Of a stretch of DNA of 25,431 bases, positions 17,100 through 25,345 are shown in pieces. Position numbers and translations under genes: made by a program. Location of the stretch: contig SLOS01000351.1 of assembly GCA_007132365.1 (NCBI GenBank), forward strand, positions 1-25,431. The letters run 5' to 3'. Source of the stretch: Bacteroidales bacterium (GTDB taxonomy: Bacteria > Bacteroidota > Bacteroidia > Bacteroidales > PUMT01). The stretch's first letter is position 1; each line of letters starts with the position of its first letter. The notes beneath the pieces were generated by a model. It was given only the letters and a program-made list of their open reading frames with translations, did not search any database and had not been told where the DNA came from.

Positions 17100-17169
17100 A
17101 TCTCTCTTAGGAGATGGCATTTTATGAAAAATTGTTCGATATCGTACTGCCTGTGTCTCATTTTCGTAC
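17100..17169. promoter_or_regulatory. Candidate activator-binding region (dyads and phased repeat)
   Basis: The space between the divergent regulator and efflux genes carries an ATCTC-N6-GAGAT dyad at 17100-17115. It also has a second dyad, GT-n-CGATATCG-n-AC, at 17134-17147, and the hexamer TCGTAC twice (17142-17147 and 17164-17169) exactly 22 bp apart, about two helical turns. These lie roughly 70-140 bp upstream of a possible sigma-54 promoter, where NtrC-type enhancer sites usually sit. The elements are short, so this is a suggestion only. Confidence 0.3.
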
Positions 17170-17236
17170 ACCTTATGTTGATGCAGATCGTTTGGTTTAC
17201 TCTTTAATTGACATGGATCCAGAAGGATATTGGATT

Positions 17237-17251
17237 TGGCATAATTCATGT
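17237..17251 (+). promoter_or_regulatory. Candidate sigma-54 promoter of the efflux operon
   Basis: The sequence TGGCAT, five bases, then ATGT matches eight of the ten defined positions of the TGGCAC-N5-TTGC consensus with correct spacing; the C of the -12 GC is replaced by T. It ends about 43 bp before the membrane-fusion-protein ATG, giving a leader of about 30 bases. It is paired with a divergent sigma-54 activator gene, which raises its plausibility. Confidence 0.4.
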
Positions 17252-17293
17252 TGGTTATTATCCGGAATTAATCAAAAGATTACTGAAATGAGC

Positions 17294-18544
17294 ATGGATC
17301 GCAAGATAGAGAACAAAGGTAAAAAATGGAGAAGACTGGCATGGATAACCGGATCAGTAATTATTGCAGTTCTCGTTTTTTATCAGATAGTTTTTGGTGA
17401 TAAAAGTTCGCGGTTAAATGTCGATGTCGATAAAATAACAATCGAACAGATCAGGGAGGATGCATTCCTTGACTTTATCGCCGTAATTGGCACTGTCGAA
17501 CCAATACAGACCATTTATCTGGATGCAACCGAAGGTGGGCGGGTTGAGGAAATATATCGCAGGGAGGGAGGCATGGTTGAGGTGGGAGAACCGCTCGCCA
17601 GACTTACCAATACAACTCTTTTGCTTGAGATTTCCAATGCTGAAACAAACTATGCCAGGACAGTAAATGATATGAGAATGTTCAGGGTGCAACTTGAACA
17701 GCAAAACCTCAGCAGCAGGATCCAGTTACTTGACCTTAGCCTGGCACTGCACCAGTATGAGAGGCGGTACAGGAATAATAAGGTGCTGATGGAGCAAAAC
17801 CATATTTCAAGGGAAGAGTACGAGATTTCCAAAGAGCAGTTCGAGATAACCGGCAAGAAACTTGACCTGTACAGGGAAACCTATAAGCAGGACTCAATAT
17901 ACCGGGTTCTTCAGCTTGATGCTATGGAGACATCATTAAAGAATATGGAAGAGAACATGAGGCTGGTCCACCAGAGACTCGAAGCCATGGAACTGAAAGC
18001 ACCTCTCTACGGAGAGCTGGCCACCCTGAACCTGGAGATTGGTCAGATGGTAAACCGGGGCGAACGTCTTGGCCGTATAAATATTCTGGATTCCTATAAG
18101 TTGCGGGTTGAAATCGATGAACATTACATATCAAGGGTAACGCAGGGACTGACCGGAGATTTTGAATTTGCCGGTAGCAGTTACGGGCTTGTAATAACAC
18201 GGATCTATCCTGAAGTTCAGGCAGGACGTTTTGCTGTTGATATGGAGTTCACTAACGGAGTACCTGACCAGATCCGCATAGGCCAGACTTTCCGGATCCG
18301 TCTTGAACTTGGTGAATCACGGAATGCAATACTCATTCCCAGGGGCGGTTTCTATCAGAGTACTGGCGGACAGTGGGTTTATGTAGTAGATCCTGCCGGT
18401 TCATATGCCATCAGGAGAGATATAAGGATAGGTCGCCAGAACCCCCGCTTCTATGAAGTTCTTGAAGGCCTGGAGCCAGGCGAAAGGGTGATAGTTTCAA
18501 GCTACGATAATTTTGGGAATGTGGACAGACTTGTTTTGAGATAA
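17294..18544 (+). CDS. Efflux membrane-fusion protein (HlyD/MacA type)
   Basis: The 416-residue periplasmic adaptor bridges an inner-membrane transporter and a TolC channel. A basic N-terminus (RKIENKGKKWRR) precedes one transmembrane anchor (about residues 15-34). Then come the first half of the lipoyl/barrel-sandwich domain (GTVEPIQTIYLDATEGGRVEEIY), a long coiled-coil hairpin rich in Glu, Gln and Leu, and the second lipoyl half (LKAPLYGELATLNLEIGQMVNRGE). A beta-barrel and membrane-proximal region ends it. I chose the ATG at 17294; an ATG two codons earlier (17288) works equally well. The frame is open back to 17114, but that stretch shows no recognisable domain and covers the presumed promoter. 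It heads the operon with the ABC ATPase and TolC-like genes. Confidence 0.88.
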   Translation: MDRKIENKGKKWRRLAWITGSVIIAVLVFYQIVFGDKSSRLNVDVDKITIEQIREDAFLDFIAVIGTVEPIQTIYLDATEGGRVEEIYRREGGMVEVGEPLARLTNTTLLLEISNAETNYARTVNDMRMFRVQLEQQNLSSRIQLLDLSLALHQYERRYRNNKVLMEQNHISREEYEISKEQFEITGKKLDLYRETYKQDSIYRVLQLDAMETSLKNMEENMRLVHQRLEAMELKAPLYGELATLNLEIGQMVNRGERLGRINILDSYKLRVEIDEHYISRVTQGLTGDFEFAGSSYGLVITRIYPEVQAGRFAVDMEFTNGVPDQIRIGQTFRIRLELGESRNAILIPRGGFYQSTGGQWVYVVDPAGSYAIRRDIRIGRQNPRFYEVLEGLEPGERVIVSSYDNFGNVDRLVLR

Positions 18545-18592
18545 TAATAACATCTGAATTAATAACAGTATTTAAATTAAAATCTTCCAGTC

Positions 18593-19276
18593 ATGATTAA
18601 AACAACTGAATTAGTAAAAGTCTTCCGGACTGATGAGGTGGAAACAACTGCGCTAAACAGGGTAAATCTTGAAATAGGCAACGGTGAGTTTGTAGCCATA
18701 ATGGGACCTTCAGGATGCGGTAAATCAACGTTGCTCAATATTGTAGGATTACTTGATAATCCCACATCAGGTGAGTTCTGGTTCAATGACACCGAAGTGT
18801 CAAAATTCTCTGAACGTCAGCGCACTAATTTGCGTAAATCAAACATAGGATTTGTTTTTCAGAGCTTTAACCTTATTGACGAACTTACAGTTTTTGAAAA
18901 TGTGGAACTGCCGCTTTTATATCTGAATGTGCCTTCTTCAGAGCGAAGGAAAAAGGTTGAAGCAGTTCTGGACAAAATGAAAATCGGTCACCGGGCAAAA
19001 CATTTTCCCCAGCAGCTTTCAGGCGGACAGCAGCAGAGGGTTGCCATTGCAAGGGCAGTCGTTACAAGACCCAAACTTATACTTGCTGATGAGCCGACAG
19101 GTAACCTTGACTCCGCAAATGGTGAAGAGGTTATGAACCTGCTCGGTGAGCTGAACGGTGAGGGAACAACAATAGTGATGGTTACTCACTCGCCCTCAGA
19201 TGCGGAAAAGGCGCACAGGATAGTTCAGCTTTTCGACGGACATATTGTTACTGAAAATGTAAAGAAGCTTTTGTGA
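18593..19276 (+). CDS. ABC transporter ATP-binding protein (MacB/LolD family)
   Basis: The 227-residue protein is a free-standing ABC ATPase of the type that partners FtsX/MacB-like permeases. It has Walker A GPSGCGKST (38-46), a Q-loop around FVFQSFNL (87-94), the signature LSGGQQQR (142-149), Walker B LILADEP (162-168) and the switch histidine in VTHS (His199). The length is normal for the family. It acts as a cytoplasmic dimer that powers lipoprotein release, macrolide or peptide efflux, or envelope stress functions. It starts 48 bp after the adaptor gene. No permease gene accompanies it, which is unusual, so its membrane partner must be encoded elsewhere. Confidence 0.94.
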   Translation: MIKTTELVKVFRTDEVETTALNRVNLEIGNGEFVAIMGPSGCGKSTLLNIVGLLDNPTSGEFWFNDTEVSKFSERQRTNLRKSNIGFVFQSFNLIDELTVFENVELPLLYLNVPSSERRKKVEAVLDKMKIGHRAKHFPQQLSGGQQQRVAIARAVVTRPKLILADEPTGNLDSANGEEVMNLLGELNGEGTTIVMVTHSPSDAEKAHRIVQLFDGHIVTENVKKLL

Positions 19277-19293
19277 TAATACAGATTAAAGAC

Positions 19294-20634
19294 ATGGAAC
19301 GGTTAAAAGGGATATTGCTGGTTTTGATTATCACCACAACTTCAGGTTTTGCGCAGGAAGGGTGGACACTTCAGGATTGCATTGATTATGCGATTGAGAA
19401 CAATATTCAGCTTAAAAGACAGCATCTGCAATCGGAAATTGCCAGGAATAATTTCAACCAGTCCAGGATCAGTCTGCTTCCGGGCCTTGTAGCTTTTGCC
19501 AATCACGATTTCAATTCGGGCCGTGCCCTGAATTACGAGACCTATCAATGGGAGAACAGGGAGTTTGAACAGGGTAATATCGGCATGGAAAGCCGGCTCA
19601 ATCTATTCAACGGTTTCCAGAATTACAATAATATTCAGCAGCAGAGGTTTCTGCTTTTATCAAGCCTTGAGCAATTTGAAAAGGCAATGAATGATATATC
19701 ACTTAACATATCGGCAGCTTTTTTTCAGATTTTACTGGACAAGGAGCTGGTAGAGATTGCTGAGTTCCAGGTTGAGGTATCATCTCTTGAGATGGAATCG
19801 GCCAGAAGTAATTTCCTGGTGGGAAATATCTCCAGGGGAAGGGTACTGGAAATAGAATCGCAGTTAGCCGCTGATCAATACCAGCTTACCCTTGCCAGAA
19901 ACAATCTGGGCAGCTCCTATCTTGTTCTGATGCATATGATGCAGATGGATCCGGATCATGATTTCAGAGTTGCCAGGCCGGAAATTGTTGAAATAGATGA
20001 GTCGGCTATTTTGAATACAGTTGAAAATATTTATGTTGAAGCTGAAGCCAACCTTCCGCAGGTAAGGGGTGCCGAGTACTTTCTTAAAAGCAGGGAACGG
20101 GAGCTTGCAATAACCAGGGGACAGCTGAGCCCGAGCCTTGCCCTGCGGGGACTGTTTTATTCGCGATATTCGGAGCTTGCCACGGATCCTATAGATGGGG
20201 GCAATTATCCATATGCCACCCAGATAAAGGATAATCAGTACAGGCAACTGGGAATAAGCCTTCAAATTCCGATTTTTACCGGATGGAGTACCCGCAACAG
20301 AATAAGCAATGCCAGGGTCTCTGTTCTGGATGCTCAATACCGGCTTGATGAAACCAGGCAAAACCTGTACTCTGAAGTTCACCAGATGCATAATGATGCC
20401 AAAAACGCTTATAACCGTTATATCTCAGCTGAAAAAGCAGTTCTGGCTGCGCAGGAATCCTTTCAGTATGCAAAGGAACAATTTGGACTGGGACTTATAA
20501 ACTTTGTTGATTATCAGTATGCCCAGTCCAGTTTGTACAGGGCCAGGTCAAATATGGCGCAGGCCAAGTACGAATATTACCTGCGTTCAAAGATCCTTGA
20601 TTTTTATATCGGACAGCCACTGGCACTAAATTAG
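19294..20634 (+). CDS. TolC-family outer-membrane efflux protein
   Basis: This 446-residue protein starts with a typical signal peptide, cleaved probably after Ala20 (SGFA|QEG). The mature protein opens with WTLQDCIDYAIENN, the standard start of TolC-family channels. Two long helical repeats of the outer-membrane efflux protein domain follow, with LNLFNGFQNYNNIQQQ in the first and LQIPIFTGWSTRNRISNAR in the second. The chosen ATG at 19294 gives a clean signal peptide; a GTG at 19273 overlaps the ABC stop and would add seven residues. The protein completes an adaptor, ATPase and outer-membrane-channel set. It is followed by a strong intrinsic terminator, so it is the last gene of the operon. 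Confidence 0.92.
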   Translation: MERLKGILLVLIITTTSGFAQEGWTLQDCIDYAIENNIQLKRQHLQSEIARNNFNQSRISLLPGLVAFANHDFNSGRALNYETYQWENREFEQGNIGMESRLNLFNGFQNYNNIQQQRFLLLSSLEQFEKAMNDISLNISAAFFQILLDKELVEIAEFQVEVSSLEMESARSNFLVGNISRGRVLEIESQLAADQYQLTLARNNLGSSYLVLMHMMQMDPDHDFRVARPEIVEIDESAILNTVENIYVEAEANLPQVRGAEYFLKSRERELAITRGQLSPSLALRGLFYSRYSELATDPIDGGNYPYATQIKDNQYRQLGISLQIPIFTGWSTRNRISNARVSVLDAQYRLDETRQNLYSEVHQMHNDAKNAYNRYISAEKAVLAAQESFQYAKEQFGLGLINFVDYQYAQSSLYRARSNMAQAKYEYYLRSKILDFYIGQPLALN

Positions 20635-20719
20635 TGTTTGTTTAAATCTATGCCAATCAATTATCTAATGGACAAGCACTTCTAAATAGTTTTTCTTTTT
20701 TAGGTTAACAAGCAGGATG

Positions 20720-20747
20720 CCGGCCGGGGAAACCCGGCCGGTTTTTT
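20720..20747 (+). terminator. Strong intrinsic terminator after the TolC-like gene
   Basis: A perfect 9-bp GC-only stem (CCGGCCGGG with CCCGGCCGG) closes a GAAA tetraloop and runs directly into six T residues. It lies about 85 bp after the TolC-like stop codon. The reverse strand has no T tail, so it stops only + strand transcription and shields the convergent amidohydrolase gene. Confidence 0.93.
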
Positions 20748-20794
20748 ATTGGCAGGCAGTCTCTTTAGCCGAAATATTCAAATATTTATGCTCT

Positions 20795-22453
20795 TCATTT
20801 CAGAGTGTATACCTCTTTACCCCCGCTGAAAGTACTTCTTATTTTAAGATGCGGGACCCTTTCTGTATCCATTGTCATCAGGTCTTGATCAGTCACAATA
20901 AAGTCGGCAAACTTTCCCGGTTCGATGCTTCCTTTCTCATCTTCTTCAAAGGCCGCTTTTGCTGCCCAGATAGTCATGCCTCTCAATGCCTGCTCCCTGG
21001 TAAGCGAATTTTCCATCTGAAATCCTCCTTCAGGATAACCATCAAGGTCCTTTCTTGCTACGCCTGCGTAAAACCCGTAGAGGGGATTGATATGTTCAAC
21101 AGGGAAATCGCTTCCGTTAGGCAGCCACCCGATCTGCTCGAGCAGGTCTTTATATGCATACGCCCCTTTCATCCTTTCAGAACCTATACGGTGAATTGCC
21201 CATTTCATATCAGAGGTTGCATGTGTGGTCTGGACGGAAGGTATGACTGAATACTTTCCGAAAAGGTCAAAATCGTCATGATGGACTACCTGCGCGTGTT
21301 CTATCCTCCAGCGCCGTTCATTCTGCCCTCCCAGGATACTGCCGTAGATATCCAGCATTAGCCTTACTGCTGAATCGCCGATGCAGTGTGTATTAACCTG
21401 GTAACCGTACTCCCATGCCTTACGGGAAATCATGCTCAGATATTCAGGTGTTTCAATCAGCAGTCCGCAGTTTCCCGGATCATCGCTGTATTCTTCTATC
21501 ATCCTGGCACCTCTTGAACCCAGGGCTCCATCAGCAAAAAGTTTAACCGACCTTACATTCATATGATCAGTCTTATACCTGCCTTTGTGCATAAACGCCT
21601 TAAAATTTTCCTCTGTCGGGTTAATCATGGCATATATGCGCATTTTAAGATCACCTGATTTATGCAGTGAATCCATCAGCTTTATAATATCCCTGTCCAG
21701 GCCGGCATCACCCACCGAGGTCAATCCCACAGCAAAACATTTTTTTTGCACATTCATAAGTGCTGCAACCTTATCCCGGTATTCGGGGGCAGGTACATGT
21801 TGTCTCACCATGTTAATTGCATTATCAATAAGAACTCCCGTAAGCTCACCATTTTCCTTAATGAATTCACCGCCTTCCACTGTTGTGCCTTTATCGATTC
21901 CGGCCCGCCTCAAAGCTTCGGAGTTTGCAATTGCCGCATGCCCGTCAATCCTGGTAAGGAGGACCGGTTTGTCAGGAAAGATCCTGTCCAGGCGGCTTTT
22001 GTCGGGAAACTCCTGAACCGGCCACAGGTTCTGATCCCAACCGCGCCCCAGAATCCACTCCGAAGGAAACTCATCATGATGTTTTCGGATAATTTCTTTT
22101 ATTTCCCCGAAAGAGCGTGCACCAACAAGATCGGCGTTCATAAGGCTGGTGCCGTAACCGTAAAAGTGACAATGCGGATCGATCAGCCCGGGATAAACAA
22201 ACCGGCCTTCCATATCTATCATAGAGGCAGCCCGGTACTTGCCAAGTATCTCCCGGTCACTGCCTGTGGCGACGAATTTACCGTCTTTTATTGCAGCAGA
22301 TTCTGCCCGGGTAAAGTTTTCATCTACAGTATATATGCTGGCGTTGTATATTATAAGGTCCATATTATGCTTTTTTTCCTTACACGATAAAAATATCCAC
22401 GTAAAAATTATGGTAAGTACCATATATTTTTGTAACTTAAATATCCGGTTCAT
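20795..22453 (-). CDS. YtcJ-like metal-dependent amidohydrolase, predicted lipoprotein
   Basis: The 552-residue protein is an amidohydrolase-superfamily member of the YtcJ group (amidohydrolase_3). An N-terminal hydrophobic stretch ends in a lipobox (IFLSC, Cys24), so it is probably a lipoprotein anchored outside the cytoplasm. Metal-site features include DPHCHFYG (His94, His96), FADGALGSRGARM, NTHCIGDSAV, WRIEHAQ and NGSDFPVE. The C-terminal SIEPGKFADFIV segment is the family's usual return to the small beta domain. Substrates of YtcJ relatives vary (N-substituted amino compounds, formamides), and none can be chosen here. It is transcribed alone, convergent with the efflux operon and divergent from the beta-helix lipoprotein gene. 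Confidence 0.9.
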   Translation of the reverse strand: MNRIFKLQKYMVLTIIFTWIFLSCKEKKHNMDLIIYNASIYTVDENFTRAESAAIKDGKFVATGSDREILGKYRAASMIDMEGRFVYPGLIDPHCHFYGYGTSLMNADLVGARSFGEIKEIIRKHHDEFPSEWILGRGWDQNLWPVQEFPDKSRLDRIFPDKPVLLTRIDGHAAIANSEALRRAGIDKGTTVEGGEFIKENGELTGVLIDNAINMVRQHVPAPEYRDKVAALMNVQKKCFAVGLTSVGDAGLDRDIIKLMDSLHKSGDLKMRIYAMINPTEENFKAFMHKGRYKTDHMNVRSVKLFADGALGSRGARMIEEYSDDPGNCGLLIETPEYLSMISRKAWEYGYQVNTHCIGDSAVRLMLDIYGSILGGQNERRWRIEHAQVVHHDDFDLFGKYSVIPSVQTTHATSDMKWAIHRIGSERMKGAYAYKDLLEQIGWLPNGSDFPVEHINPLYGFYAGVARKDLDGYPEGGFQMENSLTREQALRGMTIWAAKAAFEEDEKGSIEPGKFADFIVTDQDLMTMDTERVPHLKIRSTFSGGKEVYTLK

Positions 22454-22499
22454 TTATTTAAATGATTTCAATATTGATTTGTTTGCTAAATTACACTTT

Positions 22500-22528
22500 T
22501 TTTGCCTTTTGCCTGTTTATGTATAAAC
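22500..22528. promoter_or_regulatory. Possible operator between divergent genes
   Basis: The 86-bp space between the amidohydrolase and beta-helix genes contains two tandem copies of TTTTGCC (22500-22506 and 22507-22513). The 14-bp dyad GTTTAT-GT-ATAAAC follows immediately (22515-22528). A regulator binding here could affect both divergent genes. No clear promoter boxes were found in this space. Confidence 0.25.
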
Positions 22529-22539
22529 CGCATCTGAAA

Positions 22540-23973
22540 ATGAGGCTTCATTTTTATTTCACACGGATATTACTGACAATTTTAATAACAGGCGGATTAT
22601 ATTTTAGTTCCTGCGAAAAGGAACCAATGCTTGAGGATCCGTCGGTTAAACTGGTTTTTTCAACCGACACGGTATTATTTGATACGATTTTTACAACCAT
22701 AGGGTCAGCCACCAGGCATTTTAAGGTGTATAACCCTTATAAGAAAAGTATTTTAATATCAAGTGTCAGTTTATCGGGTGATACAGGATCGCCTTACAGG
22801 ATGAACGTTGACGGAGTGCCCGGCAGGTCATTCAGTGATATTAAACTGCGGGGAGGTGACAGTATTTATGTATTTGTTGAAACTACGATTGATCCTGTAG
22901 GAGGTGATCTTCCTATGGTTGTGGAAGATTCAGTGGTTTTTGTTACAAATGGCAATACCCAGGATGTTAAACTGGTGGCATGGGGACAGGATGTGAATGT
23001 GATTAACGGGGAAATTTTCAATACAGGTACACTCATTGCAGGGAAACCCTACCTGGTTTATAATTCCATGCTGGTTGATACCGGTCAGGTTCTGAGCCTT
23101 GAACCGGGGGTCAGGATGCATTTTCACCGTGATTCAAGGCTTTTTGTGGCAGGCACAATTCTGGCCGAAGGCAGCCGGGAACACCCTGTCATTTTTGAAG
23201 GAGCACGTACAGAATCTGCCTATCGTAATATACCCGGACAGTGGGAAGGGATTTGGCTTATGCCGGGCAGTTCCGGCAACAGGTTTGTGCATTCCAGGAT
23301 CAGGAATGCATTTAACGGGATCATTGCTGATACCGTTGGCAGTCCCGGAAGTATTACACTATATCTTGCAAACAGCCGTATTGAGAATATGACTTATGCC
23401 GGACTTTATGCCCGGGGTACAGCTGTTTATTCATATAATACGGTAATATCCAATTGCGGTTATCATACTGTTGCTCTTACCATAGGCGGTGATTACACTT
23501 TCTATCACTGTACTTTTGCCAATTACTGGAATTTCTCTTCCAGAACCACCTCTTCGGTAGTAATTGCAAATTATTATACAGATATTTATGATAATATCAA
23601 CCTGAGGCCTGTAAAGGCCTTATTTGGTAATACCATTATTCATGGTTCCAGAAGCCAGGAGTTGGAATTTTTTGTTCACCCTGATGCCGGCTTTGAGGTT
23701 GAATTCAGCCACTCACTTATCGGGGTTGATAACTCATATGGTGAAACCTTTGCCGGGATTTTTAATAATTGCATATTTCGAAAAGCCCCTGGCTTTATTG
23801 ATCAGTCTCAGTTCAACTTCAGGCTAAACGAAGACTCTCCTGCCATTGATGCCGGCGACCCCGTTATCGGGGTCATTCATCCGCTGGATTTTGATGGTAA
23901 AAGCAGGACAGATGACAGTGCCCCTGACATTGGCGCCTTTGAGCGGGAAGAGGAACCTGAAGGGGAAAACTGA
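22540..23973 (+). CDS. Beta-helix-type surface or periplasmic lipoprotein
   Basis: From the ATG at 22540 the product is 477 residues, with a signal peptide ending in the lipobox YFSSC (Cys25). The frame is open to an ATG at 22462, but only the later start gives a normal lipoprotein signal. The N-terminal part (VKLVFSTDTVLFDTIFTTIGSATRHFKVYNP) looks like an Ig-like or cohesin-like beta domain. The middle is rich in short Asn/Gly strands such as NRFVHSRIRNAFNGI and NSRIENMTYAGLYARG, the pattern of a right-handed parallel beta-helix. The C-terminus (SPAIDAGDP, APDIGAFE) is a choice-of-anchor-like end found in many Bacteroidota beta-helix proteins. Function is unknown; no catalytic residues are assignable. 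The nuclease-like gene follows after 17 bp. Confidence 0.85.
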   Translation: MRLHFYFTRILLTILITGGLYFSSCEKEPMLEDPSVKLVFSTDTVLFDTIFTTIGSATRHFKVYNPYKKSILISSVSLSGDTGSPYRMNVDGVPGRSFSDIKLRGGDSIYVFVETTIDPVGGDLPMVVEDSVVFVTNGNTQDVKLVAWGQDVNVINGEIFNTGTLIAGKPYLVYNSMLVDTGQVLSLEPGVRMHFHRDSRLFVAGTILAEGSREHPVIFEGARTESAYRNIPGQWEGIWLMPGSSGNRFVHSRIRNAFNGIIADTVGSPGSITLYLANSRIENMTYAGLYARGTAVYSYNTVISNCGYHTVALTIGGDYTFYHCTFANYWNFSSRTTSSVVIANYYTDIYDNINLRPVKALFGNTIIHGSRSQELEFFVHPDAGFEVEFSHSLIGVDNSYGETFAGIFNNCIFRKAPGFIDQSQFNFRLNEDSPAIDAGDPVIGVIHPLDFDGKSRTDDSAPDIGAFEREEEPEGEN

Positions 23974-23990
23974 TATTTTTACTCTGAAAA

Positions 23991-25067
23991 ATGGAAACAT
24001 ACAGCAGATCATCGGGTACATTTTCCTGGAAGATCGTTGCTGTTTACCTTTGCTTTTCTATTACCCTTTTTAATTCCGGTGCTTTTATAAATGTGGACAG
24101 GGATCCGGCTGATTCTGTTTTCCGGATTGTTTTTTATAATGTTGAGAACCTGTTTGACATTGTTAATGATCCGTTAAAGGCTGATGACGATTTTACCCCC
24201 GGCGGCGTCAGGCGATGGACCTTTTACCGGCTCCGGCACAAGGTGAATAATATCTGCAGGGCACTTGCTGCCGCCAGTGAATGGCAGCCTCCGTCTATTA
24301 TTGGCCTGTGTGAAGTGGAGAACAGATATGTCCTGGAGATGCTGGCCCGCAATACAGGGTTGAATAAATTTGATTACAGTATTATACACAGAAATTCTGC
24401 CGACCACCGGGGGATTGATGTTGCGGTGCTTTTTCGTCCAGGTGAGTTCACCCTGCTTGACAGCGGGTTCACTGCCATCAGTTTCCCTTTTGACACTCTT
24501 AACGGAACCAGGGATATTGTTTACCTTAAAGGTATCGGTCCACCGGGTGATACTCTTCATCTTTTTGTTAACCACTGGCCATCCCGGTGGGGCGGACAGG
24601 CAGAGACTGAAATTTACAGGACTTATGTTGCTTCTGTCCTGAAATCTCTGACCGACTCGGTTTTTCAGACCAATCCATATGCCAATATCATTGTTATGGG
24701 CGATTTTAATGATGAACCGCATGACCCGAGTTTGAAGCAACACCTTGGGGCAGGTTTTGATTATTTTAGCCCTGAGTCCGGGAAATTATACAACCTATCA
24801 CACGTAAACAAAATGAACAGAGAGGGTAGCCTTAAATATCAGGGTGAGTGGTTTCTTTTTGACCAGTTTATAGTATCAGGCTCATTACTTGACGGAACAG
24901 CCCGGATGCAAACATGTATCAGATCAGTGACCGTGTTTTCGGCCGGTTTTTTACTTGTCCCTGATTACACATGGTTTGGCTACAAGCCATTCCGGACATA
25001 TGAAGGGTTCAGGTATACCGGCGGCTACAGTGATCACCTCCCGGTGGTGCTTGACCTGTTCTGGTAA
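23991..25067 (+). CDS. Exported endonuclease/exonuclease/phosphatase-family protein
   Basis: The 358-residue protein has an N-terminal hydrophobic segment (about residues 13-30) that acts as a signal peptide or anchor. An endonuclease/exonuclease/phosphatase fold follows. The catalytic and metal-binding landmarks are all present: Asn50 in FYNVENLFD, Glu108 in GLCEVEN, HRGIDVAVLF (about 139-148), His195 in VNHWPSRWGG, Asp238 and Asn240 in MGDFNDEP, and the terminal SDH with His349. The family cleaves phosphodiester or phosphomonoester bonds in DNA, RNA, lipids or inositol phosphates. The NHWPSRWGG form is common in secreted bacterial members that are usually only annotated as EEP. It lies 17 bp after the lipoprotein gene and is likely co-transcribed with it. 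Confidence 0.9.
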   Translation: METYSRSSGTFSWKIVAVYLCFSITLFNSGAFINVDRDPADSVFRIVFYNVENLFDIVNDPLKADDDFTPGGVRRWTFYRLRHKVNNICRALAAASEWQPPSIIGLCEVENRYVLEMLARNTGLNKFDYSIIHRNSADHRGIDVAVLFRPGEFTLLDSGFTAISFPFDTLNGTRDIVYLKGIGPPGDTLHLFVNHWPSRWGGQAETEIYRTYVASVLKSLTDSVFQTNPYANIIVMGDFNDEPHDPSLKQHLGAGFDYFSPESGKLYNLSHVNKMNREGSLKYQGEWFLFDQFIVSGSLLDGTARMQTCIRSVTVFSAGFLLVPDYTWFGYKPFRTYEGFRYTGGYSDHLPVVLDLFW

Positions 25068-25221
25068 TCAGCTGCAATGAGAAGGTTTGATCATGAAGCA
25101 ATATGATACCTGCTGAAAAGGCAAAAATTGATAAACGGGAATAAGAATGACAGCAAATTTTGTTGATAAACCGGGTAGATTGAGTTATTTATCCTATTTA
25201 AGATATTGTTATTCAGCACAT

Positions 25222-25252
25222 AACCGTTATTAACAATTTGTTAATAACGGTT
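25222..25252. repeat. 31-bp perfect palindrome
   Basis: Fifteen-base arms (25222-25236 and 25238-25252) are exactly complementary around the single base at 25237. The arms start AACCGTTATTAAC. In RNA it would form a 14-bp stem with a three-base loop. It could be a bidirectional terminator for the upstream gene, although the following T tract is weak, or a binding site for a dimeric protein. Confidence 0.85.
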
Positions 25253-25286
25253 GTTCTTATCTTGTTTGCAAAGATGCGTCAAAAAG

Positions 25287-25319
25287 TTAGTATGGAATTG
25301 TTTTTCTGTGCTATATTTG
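25287..25319 (+). promoter_or_regulatory. Bacteroidota-type promoter, probably of a downstream rRNA operon
   Basis: TATATTTG at 25312-25319 is an exact match to the -7 consensus TAnnTTTG. Twenty-one bases upstream, TTAG at 25287-25290 matches three of four bases of the -33 TTTG. A run of five A residues just before it resembles an UP element. Transcription would start near 25326 and run off the window. Confidence 0.6.
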
Positions 25320-25345
25320 TTTCATCAAGTGAGGGATAAAAGACT

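Noticed and set aside
17114..17293. 60-codon N-terminal extension of the membrane-fusion protein
   Set aside because: The open frame covers the divergent promoter region, has no homology-like features and would place a long odd segment before the normal basic and transmembrane start.
21746..22390. 214-codon open frame antisense to the amidohydrolase
   Set aside because: It is contained in a gene with intact metal-binding motifs on the other strand, and no domain is recognisable in the antisense product.
23857..23874. Perfect 7-bp GC-rich inverted repeat with TTAT loop
   Set aside because: It is inside the coding sequence of the beta-helix lipoprotein, well before its stop and without a T tail, so it is probably not a terminator.
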